This document shows positions 17,030-24,125 of a DNA stretch of 64,000 bases, in pieces. This stretch comes from Collinsella sp. An307 (GTDB lineage: Bacteria > Actinomycetota > Coriobacteriia > Coriobacteriales > Coriobacteriaceae), in assembly GCF_002161805.1 (NCBI RefSeq), contig NZ_NFIP01000011.1, positions 1 through 64,000 of the forward strand. Reading direction: 5' to 3'. Both the position numbers and the translations under genes were made by a program. The notes below the pieces were generated by a model. That model was not told where the DNA came from and did not search any database. It saw only the letters and a list, made by a program, of their open reading frames with translations. Each line of letters opens with the position of its first letter. Within the stretch, counting starts at the first letter, position 1.

Positions 17030-18164
17030 GTTGGGATTTCAAGGGAGACGACTCGCGCAGGCTCGCAGGGCTCGTTCCATGACGCAGAGGGCTCTCGCTC
17101 AACTTATTGGAAAGACCTCGCAGGCAGTCTCCCAGTACGAGAAAGGCTCGACTACCCCTTCCCAGGAGGTGGTCGAACGCATCGTCAAGTTCTTGCAGGT
17201 TCCTGTAGAGCTGCTTTACAGGCCTTGGGTAGACCATGGTTCGGATAAGCCCGTGTTCTACAGATCGATGTCGGCGGCAACCAAGCGGGCGCGAGATGCT
17301 GCCGAGAGCAAGCTGGAGTGGATTGATGATTGCGTTTCATACTTTGAATCCATGCTTGACCTGCCCGAGTTCTCCCCGTTCGACATGGAGATTCCAAGCG
17401 ACCCTCTCCTGATCACTGATGAGCTGATAGAGGAGGCTGCGGCAACTGTTCGGGCTGCATGGGACGTGCCAGCTGGTCCCATAGACAATATGATTGGCCT
17501 TCTTGAGAGGCATGGTGTCTTCGTTTTTATGATGCCCCTTGGCGCTGACACCCTTGATGCATTATCTGTCGACTGGAACGAGGCACATCCGTATGTGGTC
17601 GTGGGGACTGACCAGGGAAATGCTTGCCGTTGGAGATTTGACTGCGCTCACGAGCTCGGACACCTTGTTCTGCACAGAAATATCGATAGCTCGCTTCTGG
17701 CAACGCCCGCTGTTTGCAAGCTCATTGAGACACAGGCGCATAGATTCGCCTCGGCGCTTCTTTTGCCGGAAGAAGAGTTCGTCGATTCGCTCTATACGGT
17801 AAGTCTCGATGGATACCGCGATCTTAAACCATACTGGAAGACCTCTATATCGGCGATGATTCGCAGGACAAGAGACCTTGGCATCATTGACGATGCGGGA
17901 TATCGGAATCTGTACATTTCCATCAGCCGTCGTAGATGGCGCAAGATTGAGCCGTTTGACGAGGAGATGGCTCCCGAGCGTCCTGCTTTGGCAAGAAAGT
18001 GTCTTGAGGTCATCTCCACCTCGCTCGTCGGATCGGAAGATGAGTTCAACAAGATGACTGCTCTGCCAGAGGATTTCATGATGACGCTATTTGGTAGTTT
18101 CAGAAGGGCCGCAAATTCTCCGAAGGGACAAATCATATCTCTCCCCATGAGGTCGAGGAAGTAA
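17022..18164 (+). CDS. Xre-family HTH protein with ImmA/IrrE metallopeptidase domain
   Basis: A 380-aa protein. Residues about 8-62 are a lambda-repressor-like HTH ('MTQRALAQLIGKTSQAVSQY'). The middle to C-terminal part is an M78 ImmA/IrrE peptidase with the zinc motif HELGH in 'CAHELGHLVLH' (about 210-214) and the typical 'HRFASALLLPEEEF'. Such proteins bind their own promoter and are cleaved, or cleave partners, on a stress signal. Here it probably regulates the operon and may neutralise the upstream gene product. It is unlikely to be the prophage repressor because it lies inside the late cassette with its own promoter. The Abi gene follows after 12 bp. Confidence 0.9.
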   Translation: MPELGFQGRRLAQARRARSMTQRALAQLIGKTSQAVSQYEKGSTTPSQEVVERIVKFLQVPVELLYRPWVDHGSDKPVFYRSMSAATKRARDAAESKLEWIDDCVSYFESMLDLPEFSPFDMEIPSDPLLITDELIEEAAATVRAAWDVPAGPIDNMIGLLERHGVFVFMMPLGADTLDALSVDWNEAHPYVVVGTDQGNACRWRFDCAHELGHLVLHRNIDSSLLATPAVCKLIETQAHRFASALLLPEEEFVDSLYTVSLDGYRDLKPYWKTSISAMIRRTRDLGIIDDAGYRNLYISISRRRWRKIEPFDEEMAPERPALARKCLEVISTSLVGSEDEFNKMTALPEDFMMTLFGSFRRAANSPKGQIISLPMRSRK

Positions 18165-18176
18165 GGTGGGCACTTG

Positions 18177-19214
18177 ATGGAAGTTGATCCGGTCACCGAT
18201 GCTTGCGAGGGCTCGGCTTGCATGGACGTGGCGAACGGTGGTATAAATCGTACTGACAGTACCCCGCACGCTTCAGTCCCAACGGGAACAGCGAACCAGG
18301 CGGGGTCATCTTTTTCTCCACTCCCTGACGCTACAACCTACGAGGAGCAGCTCTCCAAGATGGAGGGACGGGGCCTCTTCGTGTCGGACGAGGAGTTTGC
18401 CGTCGCCCGGCTTCGCGAGCTGAACTACTATCGCCTCCGCGGGTACTGGCTCACGCTCGAGCGGGACGGCTCCTTCGTCGAGGGGGCGAGCTTCGACGAC
18501 GTCTGGGAGATCTACCAGCTCGACCGGGAGCTCCGCGCGTGGCTCTGGCGTGCGATAGCGCCCATCGAGATAAAGCTGAGGACTCAGTTCGCCTACCACT
18601 TTGCCAACCTGTGCGACGCGGGGGCATATCTCGACGCTGGGAACTATAGGAGCCGCTCCAGTTTTCGGAGGGCAATCTCGAACTTCGAGCGCGAGAGGGA
18701 CCGAGCGCGCGATCAGGGCGTGCCCTGCGTGGTCCACAACATGGACAAGTACGGGAAGCTCCCGGTCTGGGCGGCGGTGGAGAGCATGTCGTTCGGCACG
18801 CTCTCGATGCTCTACGGGAACCTCTGCCCCAGCACTGGTTCGAGCGAGAGATCCAAGGGGGTGCAGGCGGCGGTCGCAGAGGCCTTCGGCACGAATCCGT
18901 ACTACCTGAAGAGCTGGGTGCACCACCTGACTACGGTCCGCAACATCGCGGCCCATCACGACCGGTTCTACAACCGCGTGATGACCATCCGCCCATCGCT
19001 TCTCAGGCAAGACGAGAGGCGTATCAGGCGACGGGACGCCAACAAGCAGTTTCCGACCTTTCTGGTGCTCCGCAGGATATACGAGAAGTCTTGGCCGGAG
19101 GAGTGGGGGCCTCTCAGTGACGAGCTCGCCGCCTGCGTCGACCGGCACCCCTCTGTAAATCTTGCGCCGATGGGATTCCCGAAGAACTGGAAACGTGTTC
19201 TCGGAATCGAGTAG
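18177..19214 (+). CDS. Abi_2 family (AbiD/AbiF) abortive-infection HEPN protein
   Basis: The conserved part begins at 'TTYEEQLSKMEGRGLFV' (about residue 56) and includes 'LNYYRLRGYWLTL', 'YQLDRELRAWLWRAIAPIEIKLRTQFAYH' and the HEPN RNase motif RxxxxH in 'VRNIAAHHDRFYNR' (about 253). Proteins of this family abort infection by RNA cleavage and are related to the HEPN domains of Cas13. The first 55 or so residues are unlike the family. ATG 18,177 with AAGGTGG upstream gives 345 aa; ATG 18,222 is an alternative. A promoter-like and terminator-like pair overlaps the 5' end (see the ncRNA candidate). It follows the Xre-ImmA gene closely and may be read with it. Confidence 0.85.
   Translation: MEVDPVTDACEGSACMDVANGGINRTDSTPHASVPTGTANQAGSSFSPLPDATTYEEQLSKMEGRGLFVSDEEFAVARLRELNYYRLRGYWLTLERDGSFVEGASFDDVWEIYQLDRELRAWLWRAIAPIEIKLRTQFAYHFANLCDAGAYLDAGNYRSRSSFRRAISNFERERDRARDQGVPCVVHNMDKYGKLPVWAAVESMSFGTLSMLYGNLCPSTGSSERSKGVQAAVAEAFGTNPYYLKSWVHHLTTVRNIAAHHDRFYNRVMTIRPSLLRQDERRIRRRDANKQFPTFLVLRRIYEKSWPEEWGPLSDELAACVDRHPSVNLAPMGFPKNWKRVLGIE
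18254..18315 (+). ncRNA. Candidate small RNA at the front of the Abi gene
   Basis: TTGCAT (18,218-18,223) and TATAAA (18,242-18,247), 18 bp apart, would start a transcript near 18,254. ACCCCGC (18,261-18,267) pairs with GCGGGGT (18,300-18,306), with an inner CCC-AAC-GGG stem, then CATC and TTTTT (18,311-18,315). The result would be a structured RNA of about 60 nt. It overlaps the poorly conserved N-terminal codons of the Abi ORF. Small RNA partners have been reported for AbiF-like proteins (recalled, not checked). The transcript is a prediction. Confidence 0.35.
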
Positions 19215-19275
19215 CGCACCTCCTATCCGTTTTTTGCTTTGTGACAGCCCTCTAAGCTGCTTGGCAGTATTAGGG

Positions 19276-19296
19276 GGCCGATTTCGTTTATCGGCC
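19276..19296. other. Hairpin between Abi gene and scaffold gene
   Basis: GGCCGAT (19,276-19,282) and ATCGGCC (19,290-19,296) enclose TTCGTTT. There is no clear T-run, so it may be a weak terminator of the defence genes or part of the scaffold-gene leader. It marks the point where phage structural genes resume. Confidence 0.45.
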
Positions 19297-19317
19297 ATAA
19301 GCTGAGAGGCGGTTGAC

Positions 19318-19824
19318 ATGGCCGGTGATGAGGTTGGCTCGCAGGGGCCGGAGCGTACGGAAGGCACGACGGCGCGCGAGCCGGAGCCGCAGGCGACGCA
19401 GGAGCCGCTGACGGTTGGGGGCAGCGGTGCTGCTGATGCGAGCACGGACTACGAGGCCCTTCTCGCCGAGCGCGACGCCAAGATTGCGGAGCTGGAGGGA
19501 GCAATCGCGGAGGCGGCAAAGACTGCCGAGGCAGCCGAGGCGCTGCGCGCCGAGATGGACGAGCTGCGACGCCAGGGCGAAGAGCAGCGTGTCGAGTTCG
19601 AGCTCACGATGGCCGGCGCTAAGAGCGTCAAGGCCGCCCGCGCCCTTCTCGACGAGCACGGCGGTGACGTCTCCAAGCTGAAGGAAGCCGAGCCCTGGCT
19701 GTTCGGGGGAGCGGAGCCCAAGCAGAGCGGCAAGACCGGCCTCCCCAACGCGGGGGCCGCATCCGACGAGGGCAAGACGATGAAGCGGTGGCGCGAGATC
19801 GCGGGCATCGCGGACGAGGAGTAG
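19318..19824 (+). CDS. Phage scaffolding protein
   Basis: A 168-aa protein in the slot just before the major capsid gene. It is acidic and alanine-rich. It has a long coiled coil ('ALLAERDAKIAELEGAIAEA' through 'EMDELRRQGEEQRVEFEL', about residues 41-100) and a small C-terminal domain, as in gp20-like scaffolding proteins that guide procapsid assembly. The start has GAGAGG upstream. It ends 3 bp before the capsid gene. Confidence 0.8.
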   Translation: MAGDEVGSQGPERTEGTTAREPEPQATQEPLTVGGSGAADASTDYEALLAERDAKIAELEGAIAEAAKTAEAAEALRAEMDELRRQGEEQRVEFELTMAGAKSVKAARALLDEHGGDVSKLKEAEPWLFGGAEPKQSGKTGLPNAGAASDEGKTMKRWREIAGIADEE

Positions 19825-19827
19825 CAG

Positions 19828-20844
19828 ATGGCCAACAGCATCGCATCCGTCAGGAACTACACGACCGTCCTCGACGAGGTGTACCAGCGCGCGGCGGTCT
19901 CCGCGTGCCTGAACAGCCCGCGCCGCATGGTGCGCGCGGGGCGCAATGCCAAGGAGATCATGGTTCCGAAGATCCAGGTATCCGGCCTTGGCAACTACAC
20001 ACGCAACGTGGGCTACAAGACCGGCAGCATCACCTACGAGTTCGAGACGAAGACGTTTAACTACGACCGTGGTATCCGCCTTCTGGCTGACGTCATGGAC
20101 GTGGAGGAGGCCGGCGTGCTCGACTGCTTTGTCGAGGCTGGCTCCGAGCTCCAGCGCACGCAGGTGGCGCCGGAGGCCGACGCCTTCACCTTTGCCGAGA
20201 TCGCAGGGCACGAGGGCGTCTCCACTGCCACGACCGACTATTCCGACGCAGAGGCGGAGGACGTGCTTGCCGACCTGCGCGCAGCGACGAACGCGATGGA
20301 CGAGGCGCAGGTGACCACGGGCTCGCGCTACCTCTTCATCACGCCGACGCTCAAGGGCGTGCTGGATGACTTCAGCCTTGCGAACCCGACGCGCTCGAAC
20401 CGCGTGCTCGAGCGGTTCTCCCGCATCGTCGAGGTTCCGCAGGTGCGCTTCTATTCGCACATCGACTTGCTTTCCGGAGACGAGGACCAGTTTGGCTACG
20501 CGCCCGCCGAAGGTGCCTACGAGCTCACCTCCGACACCGAGGTCGTGAGCGGCAAGACCTACTACACCGAGAGCTCCGGTACCTACTCCAAGGTGGCGAG
20601 CCCGCAGAAGAGCGGCCTCTCCACGTACTACGAGCTCGTGGGCGCAGGCGCACCGATCAACTTCCTCGTGGTGGAGAAGAGCGCCGTGATTAAGTTCGAC
20701 AAGCACGTGGCGAGCCGCGTGTTCAGCCCCGACGAGCTGGAGACACTCGACTCCTACATGATGAAGTACCGCAAGTACGGCATCGTGGAGCTGCTCGACA
20801 ACAAGCTTGACGGCGTCTATGCGTCTGTGGCTCCGCTGGCGTAG
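19828..20844 (+). CDS. Major capsid protein
   Basis: A 338-aa capsid protein, likely HK97-fold. It starts 'ANSIASVRNYTTVLDEVYQRAA' and has the 'SGLGNYTRNVGY' and 'YDRGIRLLADVMDVEEAG' segments and 'FITPTLKGVLDDF' common in capsids of gut Firmicutes and Coriobacteria phages. Residues about 226-270 ('YELTSDTEVVSGKTYYTESS...YYELV') look like an inserted surface domain. There is no N-terminal protease-linked extension. It is tightly spaced after the scaffold gene. Confidence 0.88.
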   Translation: MANSIASVRNYTTVLDEVYQRAAVSACLNSPRRMVRAGRNAKEIMVPKIQVSGLGNYTRNVGYKTGSITYEFETKTFNYDRGIRLLADVMDVEEAGVLDCFVEAGSELQRTQVAPEADAFTFAEIAGHEGVSTATTDYSDAEAEDVLADLRAATNAMDEAQVTTGSRYLFITPTLKGVLDDFSLANPTRSNRVLERFSRIVEVPQVRFYSHIDLLSGDEDQFGYAPAEGAYELTSDTEVVSGKTYYTESSGTYSKVASPQKSGLSTYYELVGAGAPINFLVVEKSAVIKFDKHVASRVFSPDELETLDSYMMKYRKYGIVELLDNKLDGVYASVAPLA

Positions 20845-20854
20845 GGGGTTCGCT

Positions 20855-21211
20855 GTGGGCTGTGCGGGTGCGACGTCTGTGGACTTTGGCTTCTATCGCG
20901 ACACGTATGGCGGCGGGATGGGCGTGGAGGCGTTTACGGAAGCGCTCCCCGCAGCCGAGCGTCACGTGCGGTGGCTCTGCGGCGGATGCGTGCCTGCGTG
21001 TGATGCGGACGAGCTTGCGTACCGGCGTGCGGTTTGCGCGGCAGCCGAGGCGTTCGCGGAGTTTGGCGAGGGACAGGTGGGCGGCTTCCAGATCGGGTCC
21101 TTCTCGGTGACGCACTACGACAACCGGGGAACCACCGGTGAGGAGCAGGCGACCTACGCCTGCGAGAAAGAACTTGCTGGGACGGGGCTCCTGTTCTGCG
21201 GGGTGCGCTGA
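20855..21211 (+). CDS. Head-tail connector / head completion protein
   Basis: A 118-aa protein starting at GTG 20,855 with TAGGGGG upstream; the longer ORF from 20,807 would overlap the capsid gene. Its position directly after the capsid and its size fit a gp15/gp6-type connector that binds the portal ring. It is cysteine-rich in the middle ('LCGGCVPACDADEL'). Its stop overlaps the ATG of the next gene (TGATG). Confidence 0.65.
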   Translation: MGCAGATSVDFGFYRDTYGGGMGVEAFTEALPAAERHVRWLCGGCVPACDADELAYRRAVCAAAEAFAEFGEGQVGGFQIGSFSVTHYDNRGTTGEEQATYACEKELAGTGLLFCGVR

Positions 21212-21537
21212 TGGCGTGGCTGCGTCCGATACCCGCGAGGCTGCTGTCGGACTCGTGCCTAGTGCGCGAGCCGGCGGTCGATGGCGGCTTTGGCGAGCCG
21301 CGCGCCATCTCGCACGTGAGGTTCGAGCGGGCACAGTCGGTGGTCGCCAATGCGCACCGCAGCGCGGACGCCGGGGCGGGCACGCTCTTCGTGGATGCCG
21401 TCATGAGCGCAGGTGCTTTCGAGATTCCCGCGGGCTCGCGCGTGGAGGTGCATGGGAGGTCGTACGTGGCTGCTAAGGTTTCGCGCTTCGAGGGGTTCAA
21501 CGGACGCGTGCACCACTGGGAAGTGGAGCTGCGATGA
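21211..21537 (+). CDS. Minor capsid / head-tail joining protein
   Basis: A 108-aa protein in the second connector slot. The fold is predicted to be beta-rich, with 'PAGSRVEVHGRSYVAAKVSRFEGFNGRVHHWEVELR' resembling the minor-capsid (head closure) family of siphophages. Coupled by overlaps on both sides. Assignment relies on order and size as well as sequence. Confidence 0.65.
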   Translation: MAWLRPIPARLLSDSCLVREPAVDGGFGEPRAISHVRFERAQSVVANAHRSADAGAGTLFVDAVMSAGAFEIPAGSRVEVHGRSYVAAKVSRFEGFNGRVHHWEVELR

Positions 21538-21926
21538 GGGCGGTCGTGGATGCCGTGGCGGGGATGCTGCGCGCGGCGGGAGTCGGTGACGTGTTCTGTA
21601 TCGCGCCAAGCGCACTGTTGAGCGAACAGCCCGTCGTGGTTCGCTGGGCGGGCTTCTCGCGTGAGAGCCGCCAAGACGGCGAGGAACGCGGAGTCGCCTC
21701 GGTGGAGGTGTTTGCCGTCCGCGAAACGGATGCTGCCGCGTACGATGTCGCGATTCTGTGCGAAGCGGCTGTGCGCTCGTCTGGGCGCTCCGAGTGGAAC
21801 GCAGAGGGCTCCGGGGTGCGCATTCTGGGCATCGACACGGACGCGCCGACCTTCAGGGAGCGCGACTCGAGCGGGCGCTTCGTGTGGGCATTCACGGTGA
21901 GGCTGACGGTTGCGAGGGAGATATGA
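21534..21926 (+). CDS. Minor capsid / tail-terminator-like protein
   Basis: A 130-aa protein in the third connector slot, matching the size and layout of Minor_capsid_3 or tail-completion proteins ('PVVVRWAGFSRESRQDG', then beta strands ending 'FVWAFTVRLTV'). Starts at an ATGA overlap. In related phages the major tail protein and tape measure follow; here they do not. Confidence 0.6.
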   Translation: MRAVVDAVAGMLRAAGVGDVFCIAPSALLSEQPVVVRWAGFSRESRQDGEERGVASVEVFAVRETDAAAYDVAILCEAAVRSSGRSEWNAEGSGVRILGIDTDAPTFRERDSSGRFVWAFTVRLTVAREI

Positions 21927-22105
21927 CTGTCAGAAAGGAGTCAAAAGCCGTGGTAGATGATGGCCGGGGCGCTTGGCGCGATAGGCGCGACCTTCCTGCC
22001 AACATTTGCTTGAGCCGTTCGGGCAGCCGCTTTCGAGACGAGGAGCTCTCTGAGCGCGAGCAGCGTCGGGCCGTGTCCTACGGTCGCGCGAGGGGACGGC
22101 TCTGA
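21923..22105 (+). CDS. Short hypothetical protein at the missing-tail-gene junction
   Basis: A 60-aa, charged ORF starting at ATG 21,923, which overlaps the TGA of the minor capsid gene, and ending at a TGATG overlap with the Dit-like gene. No domain is recognised. It occupies the place where tail tube, tail chaperones and tape measure (normally several kilobases) would be. It may be a real small gene or an in-frame fusion left by a deletion. Confidence 0.5.
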   Translation: MTVRKESKAVVDDGRGAWRDRRDLPANICLSRSGSRFRDEELSEREQRRAVSYGRARGRL

Positions 22106-22845
22106 TGGCCCGATCCATCACGTTTGGAGGGCACGACTTCTCGTCCTTCTCGACGGCTGAGGTGGTGCTGCCCGCGGCGCATGGCATCTCCGTAGAGGCC
22201 GCTGAGGTGCCCGGCCGTGCCGGTGCGGTTCTTCTTTCCACACGTATCCCGCCCAAGGTGCTGAACGTGCGGTTGTTCCTCGACCTTGCGGATGACGAGG
22301 GTGTGGAGGGGCTCTCCGCCGTGCGGCACCAGGCGGCCTCATGGCTCGCCTCGGATGCCGGGAGTGACCTGGAGCTTCCCGGGGAGCCGGGACTCGTCTA
22401 CCGCGATGCCGTGTGCACGGACGCGGGGTCGTGGGACAACCTTTTCGAGGATGGCTCCTGCGAGCTGGTGTTCACGGCGTTCGATCCCGTTGCGTGGGGA
22501 CAGGAGCAGGAGAAGTTGGCTGCTGCGGGCAGCGCGGGGCTGTCGTTGCTCGTTGGCGGCACGTATCGGACGTGGCCGACGTTCGTGATGGAGGCCTCGG
22601 CTGGTGATGGCGTGGTTGTCGAGGATGTTGGAACGAGTGCGTGCGTTGAGGTGGAGCGGGTGTTTCTTGGCGGTGAGGAGATCGTTGTCGACTGTGCCGC
22701 AGGGCGCGCGTTGGTTGACGGAGCGGCGGCCGATGCCGACGTGACGCTGGAGAGCGACTTCTTCTGGCTGGAGCCGGGTTCGCACGAGCTCTCCTTCACG
22801 GGATGCACGGACTTCACAGCAAACTTCACAGAAAGATGGCTCTGA
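22105..22845 (+). CDS. Distal tail protein (Dit-like)
   Basis: A 246-aa protein of the siphophage distal-tail family. The N-terminal domain ('ITFGGHDFSSFSTAEVVLPAAHG' to 'LELPGEPGLVYRDAV') matches the Sipho_tail belt domain that forms a hexameric ring. The C-terminal part ('FTAFDPVAWG' onward) is the galectin-like half. It lies just before the Tal-like gene, as expected, and overlaps it at TGATG. Confidence 0.8.
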   Translation: MARSITFGGHDFSSFSTAEVVLPAAHGISVEAAEVPGRAGAVLLSTRIPPKVLNVRLFLDLADDEGVEGLSAVRHQAASWLASDAGSDLELPGEPGLVYRDAVCTDAGSWDNLFEDGSCELVFTAFDPVAWGQEQEKLAAAGSAGLSLLVGGTYRTWPTFVMEASAGDGVVVEDVGTSACVEVERVFLGGEEIVVDCAAGRALVDGAAADADVTLESDFFWLEPGSHELSFTGCTDFTANFTERWL

Positions 22846-24125
22846 TGGGTGGCGCGGCGCCGACGCTCTTCTGGTTTGACCGCGCTGACGAGCGCATCGG
22901 GATTCTGCATCCGGCCGGTGCGGTGGAGCATCGCGAGGAGCTGGGCGGCGAAGACGTGCTCTTGTTCCTCTGTCTGGAGACGCCCGAGAAGTACGACCGC
23001 ATCCTGTGGCGAGATCCCGAGGACGGGCGATGGCGCGAGCACGTGGTGGTGCGCACTGACGAGGCGCTGGGAGCTACGTGCGAGGTGTACGCGGAGTCGA
23101 GCCTGTGCGACCTCCTTGGCAGCTATGTCGAGGAGGAGCGGGTGTCGGACCTGGGGCTCTATGGCGCGCTGGGCGTCGTGCTTGAGGGGACGCGCTGGCA
23201 GGCTTCCGTGCTGGGATGGTTTGACACCCATGACTGCTACCTCTACCACGTGAACCGGCTCGCGGCGCTCCGTCGCGCGTGCGAGGTGTGGGGATGCGAG
23301 GTCGAGCCTGCGATCGTGGTGTCTGGCGGTCACGTGTCGTCGCGTACCGTGCGTGCGGTGGCGGCTTTGGGCTCGTGGCGCGGGGCGCGGCTCGAGTACG
23401 GGCGGAACATGACGGGCTGCACGCGCACGGTTGCTGAGGACGAGGTCTTCACGGCGCTCTACGGCTATGGGGCCGGGTTGCCCGTGGTGGACGAGACGGG
23501 CGCCTTCACGGGCGGGTATCGGCGCAAGCTCACGTTCGGTGAGGTGAACGGTGGTGTCGACTGGGTCGGCGACGATGAAGCGAGGCTGCTGTGGGGCCTG
23601 CCAGACGGCTCGGGCGGCCGCGTGCACCGCTTTGGAGAGGTGACGTTCGCGGATGTTGAGGACCCCGAGGTTCTTCTCGCCCGCACGCAGGAGGCTCTTG
23701 TGGAGACGTGCGCTCCGCTGGTGAGCTACGAGGTGGACGCCGTGGCGCTTTCGGGTGCTGTCTTTGTTGGACTCGGGGACGAGGTCGCGGTGGTGGACTC
23801 GTCGCGCGATCCCGCATGGCGCCTCCGGGCGCGGGTGGTGCGGCGCGTGCGGCTCTTTGGCGATGCTGTGGAAGCACGCTACTCGGTAGGCGTTGCCCCG
23901 CGCACAGCATTTGCAGAGCGCAGCTCTGTCGAGGCTCGGGTGGCGGCGGTTGAGGACGCGGCGGGCGCTGCGGGCGATACCGTTGCCGCCGTGGGCGCGA
24001 GCGTGGCCGCCATCGAGCAGGCAGCGGGCGTGGCTGCCGGCGGCGAGGTGCCCGCGCTGGCGACCAAGGAGTATGTTGCGCAGCAGATAGCCGCGCTTGA
24101 TGACCTGAGCGAGGTGGAGTTCTGA
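22845..24125 (+). CDS. Tail-associated protein (Tal-like, prophage endopeptidase-type tail protein)
   Basis: A 426-aa tail-hub protein. The layout matches gp27-like Tal proteins: hub domains up to about residue 350 ('[14 protein letters not shown]', '[13 protein letters not shown]', '[24 protein letters not shown]'), then an alanine-rich helix. It lacks the long C-terminal lytic extension of larger Tal proteins. It ends with '[17 protein letters not shown]', nearly identical to the end of the following fibre. ATG 22,845 at the TGATG overlap is preferred to ATG 22,836 because most junctions in this operon have that form. Confidence 0.78.
   Translation: MGGAAPTLFWFDRADERIGILHPAGAVEHREELGGEDVLLFLCLETPEKYDRILWRDPEDGRWREHVVVRTDEALGATCEVYAESSLCDLLGSYVEEERVSDLGLYGALGVVLEGTRWQASVLGWFDTHDCYLYHVNRLAALRRACEVWGCEVEPAIVVSGGHVSSRTVRAVAALGSWRGARLEYGRNMTGCTRTVAEDEVFTALYGYGAGLPVVDETGAFTGGYRRKLTFGEVNGGVDWVGDDEARLLWGLPDGSGGRVHRFGEVTFADVEDPEVLLARTQEALVETCAPLVSYEVDAVALSGAVFVGLGDEVAVVDSSRDPAWRLRARVVRRVRLFGDAVEARYSVGVAPRTAFAERSSVEARVAAVEDAAGAAGDTVAAVGASVAAIEQAAGVAAGGEVPALATKEYVAQQIAALDDLSEVEF
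24060..24125 (+). repeat. Duplicated C-terminal module, copy 1 (Tal-like gene)
   Basis: Encodes the last 21 residues of the Tal-like protein, differing from copy 2 (25,718-25,783) by one amino acid (E to G). Both copies include the TGATGG junction with the next gene. The DNA differs mostly at third codon positions, so selection has kept the protein sequence. Confidence 0.85.

Noticed and set aside
17022-18164. Xre-ImmA protein as the prophage repressor
   Set aside because: It lies inside the late cassette with its own autoregulated promoter and a coupled partner, far from the early switch at 2690.
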